Part shown: positions 7,917-17,804 of the stretch, in pieces
How the letters are laid out: the number at the start of each line of letters is the position of its first letter
Numbering within the stretch: the stretch's first letter is position 1
Source of the DNA: Alcanivoracaceae bacterium
Lineage (GTDB): Bacteria > Pseudomonadota > Gammaproteobacteria > Xanthomonadales > Marinicellaceae
Assembly: GCA_016744455.1 (NCBI GenBank)
Contig: JADGEI010000001.1
Location: 518,884 to 582,883 of the forward strand
Direction of reading: 5' to 3'
Length of the DNA: 64,000 bases
Made by a program: the position numbers and the translations under genes
Notes under the pieces: model-generated
Seen by the model: the letters and a program-made list of their open reading frames with translations, nothing else
The model's database searches: none
What the model was told of the DNA's origin: nothing

Positions 7917-9710
7917 TTAGATTATTTTCCTGTCTCTGGATTTGTGAATTGTGACGAACAGTAAGCAAACAATCATAAAAAATAACCCATAAAAACTCAG
8001 GGTAGGGATGATTCTAATAGCAGATGCCCCGACTACACTAATAGTAATGGGGCTAGAAGTAGCATTACTGATAACATTAAATGAGCCAGTAAAATTACCA
8101 TCACTAATAGGGCTAAATTGAATAACAAAATCACAAGATTGCCCAGCTAATAGTATGACTGGTATTATTAAACAATTCCCGCTAGATATGGTAAATGGTG
8201 TGTTTGGATACGTAAATGAACTTAATACTACATCATTGTTTCCTGTATTAGTTAAGGTCACTGTTTTTGCACTAATATCACCAACAAATATAGTACCATA
8301 ATCCAATGAGTTTGAGTCAGAACTAAGAATATTGTCGGTGCAATCAACAACTAAATCAGAAACATTACTCCCATTGACTTGGCCATTTGCATTGGCAATT
8401 GTACAAGTCTGTGTTGTTGGTTGAGTCAAAACTGTTACAGCATAATTACTTAAATTATTCAAAGCAGTAGTAAATCTGAATCCACCAGTAGCATTAATGA
8501 TTAGGTTATCTGAGCCATTGTTTTGCAAAATGACCGTGTCATTCAAGCCATTTGTAATGCCAGAAATAACAGCTTGTACATTAACAGCTTGTGTTGCAAT
8601 ACCCGTATTGCCAGCTGTATCAGTAGCTGACCAGGTCACGGTATGTGAACTTACTGCAAATGGGCTTGACATATCTGCTGTTGGTGTTATAACGCCATCA
8701 ACAATGTCTACTGCTGTGGCTGTTCCTAAATTCACAACGGTTGTTGCTCCTGTGGACTCTAATACGATATCAACAGGTGGAGTAACAATAGGCGCTATGT
8801 TATCGACAATTGTAATTGTTTGTATTGCACTTCCTGTGTTTGCCGCATTATCCGTTGCTGTCCATGTTATCGTATGTGTGCCAATGGTAAAAGGCCCGCT
8901 CATATCTGGATTTACAGGAGTCACAATTCCATCCACCATATCCGTTGCAGTCGCAGAACCTAAACTCACAGCTGTAGTTGCTCCTGTGGCCTCTAGCATG
9001 ATATCATTAGGCGGAGTGACGATAGGTGCTGTGGTATCAACAATAGTGAGGGTTTGGGTGTTTGTGTTTTGATGACCATGATTATCAGTGACTATCCATG
9101 TAATGTAGTGTACACCTGGAATCAAGCCACTGGTCAAATCATTTTCTATTTTTAAGTTTACATTATCGCTATCTACATCGGTTGCCATAGCAGCACCTAA
9201 AAAGGGTAAGGTGGTTGGGCCTGTGGCTTCTACATTGATATCAGCAGGAGCGCTAATGACTGGGATATGGGCTTCAAAGGCTCCAATATCACGTATGGCA
9301 TCAGTTGAAAAACCGCGTTGATCAGTGGGGGTAGCACCTATGCCACCACCATCAAGTGCCTCGCTTCCATGTAATAATGCATGGGTAAATGTAGGTCCAC
9401 CATTGTCAGCTAATGGTCCAATAGAAGAAGCTGTTAATAGCGTGCCTGAGTTATTACAATATACGTGTGATCTAGTAGAAATATTGTTGGCACTTAATGT
9501 AAATTGAACACCATTACATTCAAATTCATTATGATTGTGAAATAGACAGTTTCTGATTGATTGTATAACATCATCATTTCTAATAGCTGCACCATGATTT
9601 GAGGAGTTGCCTGAGAAAGTACAATTTGTAATCGTTGTTATTCTCTGACTAGAATTAAAAATTGCTCCGCCGCCTCCAGCAGCTGAGTTTTCTGTGAAGG
9701 TACTATTTTT
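7917..9710 (-). pseudogene. 3' part of a frameshifted secreted protein: beta-helix end, HYR repeats, IPTL-CTERM anchor
   Basis: The minus-strand frame is open from 9710 to 7917, although the track shows only the part after the first Met (9188). It begins KNSTFTENSAAGGGG, continuing the beta-helix of the upstream ORF, and has a ...TPTDQRGFSTDAIRDIGAFE end typical of the choice-of-anchor Q region. Three HYR (hyalin repeat) domains follow (for example DNIAPIVTPPVDIVLE), then an NGLNDTVILQNNG module and a Hydin/choice-of-anchor D-like module. The C-terminus, RIIPTLSFYGLFFMIVCLLF then HKSRDRK, is an IPTL-CTERM-type sorting tail. It has no start of its own and is one gene with the ORF at 9703-10401, split at a run of seven A. 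It may be a pseudogene, a sequencing indel or a slippage-dependent gene. Confidence 0.8.
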
Positions 9711-10401
9711 TTATGACTTCTATTCTGCCACCGTTTTTAAAAATTGCTCCACCGCCTGAAGGAGCTGAATTTCTAGAGAAAGTACTGTTACTTATTTCTA
9801 ATATATCGCCAGTTTCGTGATACAGACCACCACCATATCTACGGGATTTATTCTGGTCAAATGTGGTTTTCTTTATTATTAAATCCCCATCACTATATAA
9901 ACCTGCGCCAGATCTGCCTAACGAATTAGTAGAGGTTGAATCTGCGCAGCCGTGAGCTAATGTGATGTTTTGCAAGGTTAAACTACCAACTGAAGTTCGT
10001 AATAAGCGAAACTCTCCTACATCAGCTACATGGTTAAGGTTGCAAGTTAATGTATTGTCTCGTTGTAATACATGTCCATGCCCATCAATAATAATAGGAG
10101 AGGTGATTACTGGTGTGCCTGTACGTCCTTTACCGTTTGCACCAGTGTCGTCATTGATGACGGTTGTTAATGTTACATCGACTGTAAGGTTAATGGTATC
10201 TACATTAACGCCAGCTATGCAATCTGTATGTGTTGCAGCATTATCATTGGCATTGATGATAGCCTCAGAAATTGAACAAACTCCATCGCTGTTATCGATA
10301 ATTCCATCACTGGCATCGACAATAATAGTAGCGGCTTTAATTGTTGTACATAGCAACAAGGTTAAAATTGTTGTGATGGACATTAATAGGCGGTTTTTCA
10401 T
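9703..10401 (-). CDS. 5' part of the frameshifted secreted beta-helix protein
   Basis: The chosen start ATG 10401 gives MKNRLLMSITTILTLLL, a clear signal peptide ending near IKA, and has GGGAA 5 bases upstream. The track's longer start adds an unlikely leader. The mature part begins ATIIVDASDG and has a DGVCSISEAIINAND segment. Repeated short G-rich turns (RYGGGLYHETGD, SAPSGGGAIFKNGG) then mark a right-handed beta-helix. The frame stops at GGRIEVIKK because of one extra A in GTCATAAAAAAATAG. With six A the protein would read on into the 3' part (7917-9710), giving about 830 residues. Its closest relative is the next gene upstream (10515-12047), so the pair is a tandem duplication. Function is unknown; an extracellular surface protein is likely. 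Confidence 0.75.
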   Translation of the reverse strand: MKNRLLMSITTILTLLLCTTIKAATIIVDASDGIIDNSDGVCSISEAIINANDNAATHTDCIAGVNVDTINLTVDVTLTTVINDDTGANGKGRTGTPVITSPIIIDGHGHVLQRDNTLTCNLNHVADVGEFRLLRTSVGSLTLQNITLAHGCADSTSTNSLGRSGAGLYSDGDLIIKKTTFDQNKSRRYGGGLYHETGDILEISNSTFSRNSAPSGGGAIFKNGGRIEVIKK

Positions 10402-10514
10402 AAATTTCCCGGTAACTTTATTAGTTGTGATTACTTTAAACATAAGTTCTTTAATTAATTTATTTGTACATATATGACAATCTGTTTTTAATAATAAACC
10501 ACTAAAATTAAATT

Positions 10515-12047
10515 TTAATCTTCAAAGTCATCATTGAATATCCATGGTGTTCCAAAATATTCATAGGCACCAATGTCTCGTGTTCCATTAATACTATATC
10601 CACGCTGGTCACTGGTAGTGGCATTTACTCCACTGGTATCAATAGCTTCACTATCAACCAACAAAGCATGGGTTAAGGTTGTGCCGCCATTACTACCTAG
10701 CGCTTCAACAGTGCTAGCGGTTAAAGTTGTTACTAACAATCCGGGGCATCCGCCTGAAGCATCATCTGATAGATTATCATTACCAATAAAAGCAGATGTA
10801 TTGTTTGTATAACAATCATCTGTTAGAGAAAATGAATTATTGTTAATGAATAATGAGTTTTTTAGATTGAGAGTTTTACCAGGTGCAGAAACTGAAAGAA
10901 TGGCTGCTCCTTTGTCTGCACTATTTTCATAAAACGTAGAATTTTCTAAGTTAGTAAGAGTGCCTATAAAATTAAGAATGCCCCCTCCGTCATGAATTGA
11001 TGTATTGCCACTAAATGTACTGTTTGAAATGAGGGATATGATGGCTGAAGTTAGATAAATAGCACCTCCACCATTGTTAGAACCAGAACCATTAGCTTCA
11101 TTTTGGGCAAAAGTACTGTTTTTGATTGATATTATTCTATTGCCAACATGATAGATGCCGCCGCCAGCAAAAGTGGCTAAATTACTTGTAAAAGTGCTAT
11201 TTTCAATGATGTCAATTCTACTACTATTGTTAAGGGAAATTCCTGCTCCTGCGCCAGCAGTATTGTTTGTAAAGACAGTATTTTTAATTCTGCGAATAAT
11301 ACCACTGAAACTAATGCGAATCCCACCACCGTTGTTGGCCGCGTCGTTTTGAGAAAACATACTATTCTCAATCAGGTTAACTGTGCCACTACTTGTGATT
11401 CCACCACCTCCTTGAGAAAGTGCAATATTATTTGTTAGGAGGCTGTTATTAATACTTTCAATAGTGCCTATGTTATAAATGCCTCCTCCATTAACCCGCG
11501 CTTGGTTGTTCTCCAGTATGACATTGTTCAAATTGAGTGTACCTAGATTGTATATGCCTCCACCAGTTCCCTCTGACACAAGTGAAGAATCACTGCAACC
11601 ATTTTTGATTATAAGATTATTAATTGTTAAATCACCATTAACATTATTGGCTAAGATACGAAATTCAGAAGTAAGATTAGCTTCATCTAAATTACAGTTT
11701 AGGATTGGGTCACGCTGTAGTTCAAAATCATTGCCTTCAAGAATTATGGGGGAGTTAATATTCATTGTGCCAGTATTGTTAAAAGTAGTATCAACTCTTG
11801 TTGTGAGTACAATATCTGCACTTAAACTGATTGTATCTGTCTCATTGCCAGCCAAGCATTCAGCATATGTAGCCGTATCATTATTGGCATTGATAATTGC
11901 CTCAGAGATTGAACATACACCATCAGTATCATCCAGAGCACCATTAGGTGCATTGACAATAATGGTTGCGGCTTGGCTTGAGTTAAGAATAAATAACAAA
12001 GTCATTGCAGTGATGGTTAATAATGTATTTAATTTATTTATAATCAT
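10515..12047 (-). CDS. Secreted right-handed beta-helix protein with choice-of-anchor Q-like end
   Basis: About 510 residues. A signal peptide (IINKLNTLLTITAMTLLFILN...SQA) precedes ATIIVNAPNG and DGVCSISEAIINANND, the same N-terminal module as in the neighbouring frameshifted paralogue. The middle consists of many roughly 20-25 residue coils with ENS.F..N.A...GGGI, the sequence pattern of a right-handed beta-helix or polymorphic outer-membrane-like repeat. TSDQRGYSINGTRDIGAYE closes the helix. The last residues, PWIFNDDFED, resemble the F..(G/S)FE tail of other secreted proteins here. The track starts at GTG 12056; I use ATG 12047, near GGAAG. It is divergent from the sigma/kinase pair that may control it. 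Exact function is unknown. Confidence 0.8.
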   Translation of the reverse strand: MIINKLNTLLTITAMTLLFILNSSQAATIIVNAPNGALDDTDGVCSISEAIINANNDTATYAECLAGNETDTISLSADIVLTTRVDTTFNNTGTMNINSPIILEGNDFELQRDPILNCNLDEANLTSEFRILANNVNGDLTINNLIIKNGCSDSSLVSEGTGGGIYNLGTLNLNNVILENNQARVNGGGIYNIGTIESINNSLLTNNIALSQGGGGITSSGTVNLIENSMFSQNDAANNGGGIRISFSGIIRRIKNTVFTNNTAGAGAGISLNNSSRIDIIENSTFTSNLATFAGGGIYHVGNRIISIKNSTFAQNEANGSGSNNGGGAIYLTSAIISLISNSTFSGNTSIHDGGGILNFIGTLTNLENSTFYENSADKGAAILSVSAPGKTLNLKNSLFINNNSFSLTDDCYTNNTSAFIGNDNLSDDASGGCPGLLVTTLTASTVEALGSNGGTTLTHALLVDSEAIDTSGVNATTSDQRGYSINGTRDIGAYEYFGTPWIFNDDFED

Positions 12048-12195
12048 GGCTTCCACTTTTTTGGTTAATCTAATGTTGGTATAGAAAAAATATTTAGTTG
12101 TTATATATAAAAGGCGAGTTTAAAAGTAAAACCCCTCAAATTAATTTAGAAATAAATTATTTGAAAATTTAAATAAACATGATAAAGTTGATTTC

Positions 12196-12729
12196 ATGAC
12201 AGGTAGAAACCATTCAACAGATGTCTCTTTAGATGATATAATTTATCAGCAACTTAAAACAATGGCCAATAAGTTGATGAATAAGGAACGTAAGAATCAT
12301 ACTTTATCGCCAACTGATTTGGTGCATGAGGCTTATGTAAAATTATCGGATAGCGAAGCCTCATTTACCGATCAAAAACATTATTTTAGAACTTTGGCTA
12401 GGCAAATGCGCAGGGTTTTAATTGATTATGCACGCAATAAATCTCGCTTGAAAAATAAAGGGAAAATAAACAATGTAGTTTTTACTAATTCCTTGGGGTT
12501 GGCTGATACTATTGTCGATTTTTCTCACATCAGTGATGCCATTGATGAACTTGAAGAAATGGACCAGAGCAGTGCAGAGGCCATTGATTTGGTTTATTTT
12601 GCAGCATTGCCGCAGACTCAAGCCGCTGAACATTTAGGCGTTTCGATTGCAACTTTGGAGCGAAATTTAAAGTTTGGCCGGGCTTTTATCAGTGAATATA
12701 TTCACGATCTAGGAATTGTCGAAGAATGA
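12196..12729 (+). CDS. ECF-type sigma factor (Sig-70_X6-like)
   Basis: A 177-residue RNA polymerase sigma factor. The N-terminal DDIIYQQLKTMANKLM, then TLSPTDLVHEAYVKLSD and HYFRTLARQMRRVLIDYARNK, form sigma region 2. The C-terminal region 4 helix-turn-helix is LPQTQAAEHLGVSIATLERNLKFGRAF. This pattern fits the X6-type family that is often encoded beside Ser/Thr kinases with TPR repeats, and here its TGA overlaps the kinase ATG (ATGA). Control is probably through the kinase rather than a classical membrane anti-sigma factor, but that is inferred from the pairing. Its likely targets, by position, are the divergent secreted beta-helix genes. Confidence 0.88.
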   Translation: MTGRNHSTDVSLDDIIYQQLKTMANKLMNKERKNHTLSPTDLVHEAYVKLSDSEASFTDQKHYFRTLARQMRRVLIDYARNKSRLKNKGKINNVVFTNSLGLADTIVDFSHISDAIDELEEMDQSSAEAIDLVYFAALPQTQAAEHLGVSIATLERNLKFGRAFISEYIHDLGIVEE

Positions 12730-15401
12730 ATAAAAAAGAATTTGGCAAACAAGTCAAAGTTCTGTTTGATCAGTGTTTGGACATGTCGCCTGACCAACAA
12801 CATGAAATCATTGATGGCAGCCAATACAACGACACAATTAAAAAACGTGTGCATAGCTTGCTCAATCATCAGCACAATGGCGATTTTCATTTAACCCAAA
12901 GTATTGTCGATACAGCCAAACATGGATTGGGTATTTCTTCAATAAAAACTGGAGATGTCATTGAAAAATACCGTTTGCTTAGTCCAATAGGAGAGGGTGG
13001 GCAGGGAGAAGTGTGGTTGGCTCAGCGTGATGATGGAGAATTTAATCATAAGGTTGCGATTAAATTTATCAAATTAACACACAATCGAAAAGAGCTACAA
13101 CGTTTTCAAACGGAACGTGAATTGTTGGCTTCTTTGCAACATGCTAATATTGCAGGATTGATTGGTGGTGGTAAGTTCGAAGATAGACTTTATATGGTTA
13201 TGGAGTGGATAGATGGTGTTCCATTAATCGAATACTTAAAACATCACACATTGAATCTAATTCAAACCTTGAAATTATTTTTACAAATATGCCAGCCTGT
13301 TAGCTATGCCCACAGTCAAGGAATTATTCATCGAGATATAAAACCTTCCAATATTTTGGTTACTCATGATGGTGTAGTCAAGTTGTTAGATTTTGGCATT
13401 GCGAAAACCCTAGATGCAGATGTTACTCAAGCTCAAAGTGATGCAATGATGACCTTGGCGTATTCAAGCCCTGAACAAATCAATGGTCGTGCTGTTTCAA
13501 CTGCTACAGATGTGTATGCCCTTGGTTTGATATTATATGAGTTGCTCACCAATCATCGCGCCCAAAATCAGACAACAGAATCTGCAGCAGAATATATACG
13601 TTTTATATCTGATGTAACACCTGTAAAACCCAGTGTGGTAGAAACTGAAGAAAAGCCAAAATTTTCAGCCAAAAAAATACAAGGTGATTTAGATAATTTA
13701 GTGATGATGGCAATTCGCAAAGAACCACAAAGGCGTTATAAAAATATTGATGCATTAATCACGGATGTAAATCACTATCTACAGTCAAAACCTTTGCTTG
13801 CTAGTGGTGATAGTTTTCGTTACAAAACAAGTAAACTACTCAAACGTAACCCAATAGCATCTTTGCTAACAATAACTGTTATCGGCTTTTTAATTGCTCT
13901 CCCTATTATAATGTATAAGGCAAGTTTAAAATTAGAAACACAAAGCCAAAAAGCTACACAACAAGCACGAATTGCCGATGCAACCACGGATTTCATGTCC
14001 ACTCTACTGAAATCTGCAACGCCCTTGGCAAATAAAGGTGAAGATTTAAATATGCTGGATGTAATGCGGCAAGCAGAACAAAAATTAATCGTTGGCTCAG
14101 TTAAGCATCCCAAAGTACAGGTTAAGCTTTATCGAATTTTTGCCAGTATTCAGCACAGCTTAGAAAACAACCCTAAATCCATAGAGCATTATCAAAAAGC
14201 AATCGATATTTCTGAACAAATTGGCGATTATGAAGGTCAACTTTCTGCATTAGGGCAACAAGCTGTCATGTACTTTTTTAACAATGAAGTGGAAAAGGGC
14301 AATCTAGCTTTTGAAAAAGCTGATAAAGTTAGCAAAAAAGTAACTGATGCGGAGGAGTTGGCTTGGCATAAACTTCGAAAATCTACCAATGAATATAAAA
14401 AAGGCAATTATCAATTGGCAATGGATCTGGCTCAAGGAGCTTTAGATGATATGGCTGATCAGAAAAATGATGATCCCGAAATACTGGGAAGAATTTACAA
14501 TGAATTGGCCATCGCCCTCAGCGAGTTTGATATGGAAAAAACATTGCCATTAAGAGATAAAGCGATTAAGTATGCAGAGATATTCCATGGAAAAATGCAC
14601 CCTGTGTATGTAGGAAGATTAGGAAATAAGATATATAGCTTATTAAAATTAGATAGGTTTGAAGAAGCTGATAAATTGTTGGTACAAGCGTTACAAATAT
14701 CTGAAAAACTTTTTACAAAAGATCATCCTGATTATGCCTATCTATTGGCAAAAATTGCAGAGTCACATTTTAAACAAGGAGAATATTTGCAAGCCAAAAA
14801 TATCAGAATAGAAGCAAATTTGTTGTTTGAAAAATTTTATGGAACAGTTAGCTTTAACCATGCATTTGGTCTTAATGTCTTAGCAGAAATTTATGCAACT
14901 CTAGGTAATCACATAGAAGCGAAATCACTGTATCAAAAAACCATACAAATTAGAAATGAATTAGATAAAACCAACCTTATTCGCATAGCCACTGTAGAAA
15001 GTAACTTAGCTCGAATGTTGGTGAAAACTGGGGAGTATCAACAGGCTCATGATTTAATTGAGCAAGTAATCAAGATCTATTCACAAAATAATAAGGATAA
15101 TCTATACAATTATATCACAAGAGCAGCTGCTTTTATTGGCAATGGAGATGACATCATTCAATGCCAATTGGGCCTGAAACAATTAAAAAACTTAGCTCCA
15201 ATCTTAAAGGTAAAATCTGATACAAATTGGAAGCGTATGTTAGCTGAAGTTTGGATTGGTGAAATTGCTATGAAATGTGATGATGTTGATACGTCAAAAA
15301 CATTCCTAAATGCAGGCTTAAAAAAATCAAAAATTATTTATAAACCGAATTCATTGGGGCAAAAACTCATAGAACAACGTGTAAAATTATTGTTGAATTG
15401 A
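12726..15401 (+). CDS. Membrane Ser/Thr protein kinase with C-terminal TPR repeats
   Basis: An 891-residue Hanks-type kinase. The kinase domain (about 77-350) has the glycine loop GEGGQGEVW, the VAIK lysine, HRDIKPSNILV, DFGIAKTL and SSPEQINGRAVSTATDVYALG, all needed for catalysis. A single membrane segment (ASLLTITVIGFLIALPIIMY) lies near residue 380. The remainder is a long helical TPR region (for example IEHYQKAIDISEQIGDYEGQ and DYAYLLAKIAESHFKQGEY), presumably outside the membrane and used for protein contacts. Overlap with the sigma gene (ATGA) indicates a functional pair: the kinase may sense a signal and control the sigma factor. What it binds and what it phosphorylates cannot be told from the sequence. 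Confidence 0.9.
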   Translation: MNKKEFGKQVKVLFDQCLDMSPDQQHEIIDGSQYNDTIKKRVHSLLNHQHNGDFHLTQSIVDTAKHGLGISSIKTGDVIEKYRLLSPIGEGGQGEVWLAQRDDGEFNHKVAIKFIKLTHNRKELQRFQTERELLASLQHANIAGLIGGGKFEDRLYMVMEWIDGVPLIEYLKHHTLNLIQTLKLFLQICQPVSYAHSQGIIHRDIKPSNILVTHDGVVKLLDFGIAKTLDADVTQAQSDAMMTLAYSSPEQINGRAVSTATDVYALGLILYELLTNHRAQNQTTESAAEYIRFISDVTPVKPSVVETEEKPKFSAKKIQGDLDNLVMMAIRKEPQRRYKNIDALITDVNHYLQSKPLLASGDSFRYKTSKLLKRNPIASLLTITVIGFLIALPIIMYKASLKLETQSQKATQQARIADATTDFMSTLLKSATPLANKGEDLNMLDVMRQAEQKLIVGSVKHPKVQVKLYRIFASIQHSLENNPKSIEHYQKAIDISEQIGDYEGQLSALGQQAVMYFFNNEVEKGNLAFEKADKVSKKVTDAEELAWHKLRKSTNEYKKGNYQLAMDLAQGALDDMADQKNDDPEILGRIYNELAIALSEFDMEKTLPLRDKAIKYAEIFHGKMHPVYVGRLGNKIYSLLKLDRFEEADKLLVQALQISEKLFTKDHPDYAYLLAKIAESHFKQGEYLQAKNIRIEANLLFEKFYGTVSFNHAFGLNVLAEIYATLGNHIEAKSLYQKTIQIRNELDKTNLIRIATVESNLARMLVKTGEYQQAHDLIEQVIKIYSQNNKDNLYNYITRAAAFIGNGDDIIQCQLGLKQLKNLAPILKVKSDTNWKRMLAEVWIGEIAMKCDDVDTSKTFLNAGLKKSKIIYKPNSLGQKLIEQRVKLLLN

Positions 15402-15584
15402 AAATACAATTTTTCTTAAAAACCATCACAATTGTAAATATTTGAAGTATTGAGTATTTCTTGTTTGCAAGGAATACCACTAATTGGGTGCGATAGGATA
15501 ATTTCGAATTAATGACTTGTGTACTATTTAAAAAAAATCATTAACCCGTATAATAATAGCAATAAAATTTAATAGGAGTTTGTT

Positions 15585-16700
15585 ATGGGATTATTCGACA
15601 AGTTGTTTGCTGAATTAGTTGATATTATTGAATGGACTGATGATACCAGTAATACATTGGTTTATCGTTTTCCTCGATATGGAAATGAAATAAAAAATGG
15701 AGCAATGCTCACGGTTAGGGAAGGGCAAATTGCAGTTTTAGTAAATGAGGGACAGGTGGCCGATGTTTATGATCCAGGGCTCTACAAGCTAGAGACGGCT
15801 AATATGCCGATACTTTCTACATTACAAGGTTGGGCTCATGGTTTTGAAAGTCCTTTTAAAGCAGAAATTTATTACTTCAATACTACTCAGTTTACTGATA
15901 TGAAATGGGGTTTACGGAATCCATTGATTATGAGGGACTCTGAATTTGGCGTTGTACGTTTACGTGCTTTTGGAACTTATGCATTTAGAGTGAATAATGT
16001 AAAAACATTATTAACAGAGATTGTCGGTACAGATGGGCATTTTACTGTAGAAGAAATATCTGATCAATTACGAAACTTAATGGTTTCTAGTTTTGCAACA
16101 ATTGTTGCTGAATCAAAAATATCAGTTTTGGATTTAGCTGGAAACTATGAAAAACTAGGCAGTTTACTTTCTGGCCAGTTGGATCCAGAGTTTGAAAACT
16201 ATGGTTTAGCATTAACAAAATTTCTCATCGAAAATGTTTCTTTACCAGAAGCAGTAGAAAAAGCCTTAGATGAACGTTCTTCCATGGGAGCTGTTGGGAA
16301 CTTAGATAAATTCACAAAATTTCAGGCGGCTCAATCCATGCGTGATGCAGCTCAAAATCCAGGTGGCGAAGCAGGAGCAGGAATAGGTATGGGGATGGGG
16401 TTTGCTATGGCACAATCTTTTGGTAATGCCTTAGGAAAAGACCTAAATAACTCAGCAGAAGCAGTTAATACTCAAGCACCTCCACCAATACCAGAAATTG
16501 AACACTATTATATTGTTCGGGATGGTAAAAAAGCAGGACCATTTAATTTGGCAGCAATAAATGCAGATATTGCAAGTGGCTCGATAAATGCAGATACTTT
16601 GGTTTGGAAAACGGGTATGAAAGATTGGCAAACAGCCAGTGAAGTTCGTGAAATTGCTGGTTTATTAAACAGCGGCCCTCCACCAATTCCATCTACTTAA
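15585..16700 (+). CDS. SPFH-domain protein with C-terminal GYF_2 domain
   Basis: A 371-residue protein. Residues about 30-230 form an SPFH/band-7-like domain of the type called virion core protein or YdjI (MLTVREGQIAVLVNEGQV, ADVYDPGLYKLET, RAFGTYAFRV). A Gly/Ala/Met-rich linker (GIGMGMGFAMAQSFG) leads to a C-terminal GYF_2 domain, YYIVRDGKKAGPFNLAAI...GMKDWQTASEV, a peptide-binding fold found in many bacterial scaffold proteins. TATAAT at 15549-15554 and AGGAG before the ATG support start and promoter. It forms an operon with the zinc-ribbon membrane protein 7 bases downstream, a pairing seen in other bacteria. The cellular role is uncertain; membrane-stress scaffolding is a guess. Confidence 0.82.
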   Translation: MGLFDKLFAELVDIIEWTDDTSNTLVYRFPRYGNEIKNGAMLTVREGQIAVLVNEGQVADVYDPGLYKLETANMPILSTLQGWAHGFESPFKAEIYYFNTTQFTDMKWGLRNPLIMRDSEFGVVRLRAFGTYAFRVNNVKTLLTEIVGTDGHFTVEEISDQLRNLMVSSFATIVAESKISVLDLAGNYEKLGSLLSGQLDPEFENYGLALTKFLIENVSLPEAVEKALDERSSMGAVGNLDKFTKFQAAQSMRDAAQNPGGEAGAGIGMGMGFAMAQSFGNALGKDLNNSAEAVNTQAPPPIPEIEHYYIVRDGKKAGPFNLAAINADIASGSINADTLVWKTGMKDWQTASEVREIAGLLNSGPPPIPST

Positions 16701-16707
16701 TACATAA

Positions 16708-17802
16708 ATGTCTGAAAAAAAGCCTGTTGAGCATTTTCAATTTGAATGCAAACAATGTGGTTTTGAACTAGATCATGAGATTGGTAAAAACTCTTTGGTT
16801 TGCCAGTCTTGTGGTGAAGTTGAACCAATTGAGTCAGAATCATTCAATATTTTTCATGCTAACCCATATGAATCTACTGTACTTGATTTAATTCAAGACG
16901 AACCAAATGAAGTTCATCACCATGTGCGGTGTGATACTTGTGGTGCTGGTTTTGACTTTCCAAAAGACACACACGCTGATGAATGCCCTTATTGTGATAG
17001 TAATATTGTAGTCCCAGTAAATTTACAAAGGCAGCTATCACCTGATGCTGTTTTACCTTTTGAAATTGAAGAGCAACAAGCCAATAAGTCTTTTAAGAAA
17101 TGGATTAAAGGTCTTTGGTTTGCACCGAATTCTTTGAAAAGATTGGCGATGCGAAAACATCCAATACAAGGTACTTTTATCCCTTACTGGGGGTTTGATG
17201 CTGACACTTTTAGTGTCTACACTGGTCAACGAGGCACCAATTACACAACAACAGTAACTGTACGAGTTAATGGTAAAACTCAAACACGTATTGTTACAAA
17301 AATACGTTGGCGTTCAGTTAGTGGTTCAGTTGGTCATGAATTTGATAATGTTTTGGTACCTGCAAGTGAAATGATTTCAAATAAATTAACTCGCTCGATG
17401 ACAATGTGGGACTTATCAAAATCTAAAAATTATAACCCAAAGTATTTAAGTGGTTATAAATCTGAATTGTATCAAATTGGTCTGCCTAGAAGTTTTAAAT
17501 CAGCGAAAGATATAATGGTAAGAACTATTAGAAGGCTTATACGACGCGATATTGGTGGAGATCATCAACAGATCAGCTCTATGAATACTAAATACCAACG
17601 CGTCGGTTTTAAACTCATGCTTATGCCATTATGGGTATCTGCATTTTTATACAACAAAAAAACGTATCGGTTTATTATCAATGGCCAAACAGGCCAAGTT
17701 AAAGGGGAGAGACCATATTCGTGGGTTAAAATAGCCTCATTGGTTTTTTCTGTTATTTTAATAATTGCTGGATTTGTGGCGTATAATAAAGGCATGATTT
17801 AA
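16708..17802 (+). CDS. Zinc-ribbon protein with C-terminal membrane anchor
   Basis: A 364-residue partner of the SPFH gene. Two zinc ribbons are clear: FECKQCGFELDH...LVCQSCGEVE (residues about 10-40) and VRCDTCGAGFDF...ECPYCDSNIV (about 73-105). The middle, with PIQGTFIPYWGFDADTFSVYTG and a DNVLVPASEM stretch, is a conserved region in proteins sometimes misnamed helicase or primosomal protein; no helicase motifs are present. The C-terminal segment VKIASLVFSVILIIAGFVAY is one membrane helix. No Shine-Dalgarno sequence is visible, so translation may depend on the upstream gene. It ends 2 bases from the convergent anti-sigma-like gene. The function is not known. Confidence 0.75.
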   Translation: MSEKKPVEHFQFECKQCGFELDHEIGKNSLVCQSCGEVEPIESESFNIFHANPYESTVLDLIQDEPNEVHHHVRCDTCGAGFDFPKDTHADECPYCDSNIVVPVNLQRQLSPDAVLPFEIEEQQANKSFKKWIKGLWFAPNSLKRLAMRKHPIQGTFIPYWGFDADTFSVYTGQRGTNYTTTVTVRVNGKTQTRIVTKIRWRSVSGSVGHEFDNVLVPASEMISNKLTRSMTMWDLSKSKNYNPKYLSGYKSELYQIGLPRSFKSAKDIMVRTIRRLIRRDIGGDHQQISSMNTKYQRVGFKLMLMPLWVSAFLYNKKTYRFIINGQTGQVKGERPYSWVKIASLVFSVILIIAGFVAYNKGMI

Positions 17803-17804
17803 TT

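Noticed and set aside
8497-9072. 191-residue plus-strand ORF
   Set aside because: Antisense shadow of the HYR repeats; the minus frame shows recognisable domains.
8580-9190. Tandem DNA repeat or CRISPR-like array
   Set aside because: The repetition comes from coding HYR domains of unequal sequence; no constant repeats with unique spacers.
11479-12084. 201-residue plus-strand ORF
   Set aside because: Antisense to the beta-helix gene, low-complexity, no ribosome-binding site.
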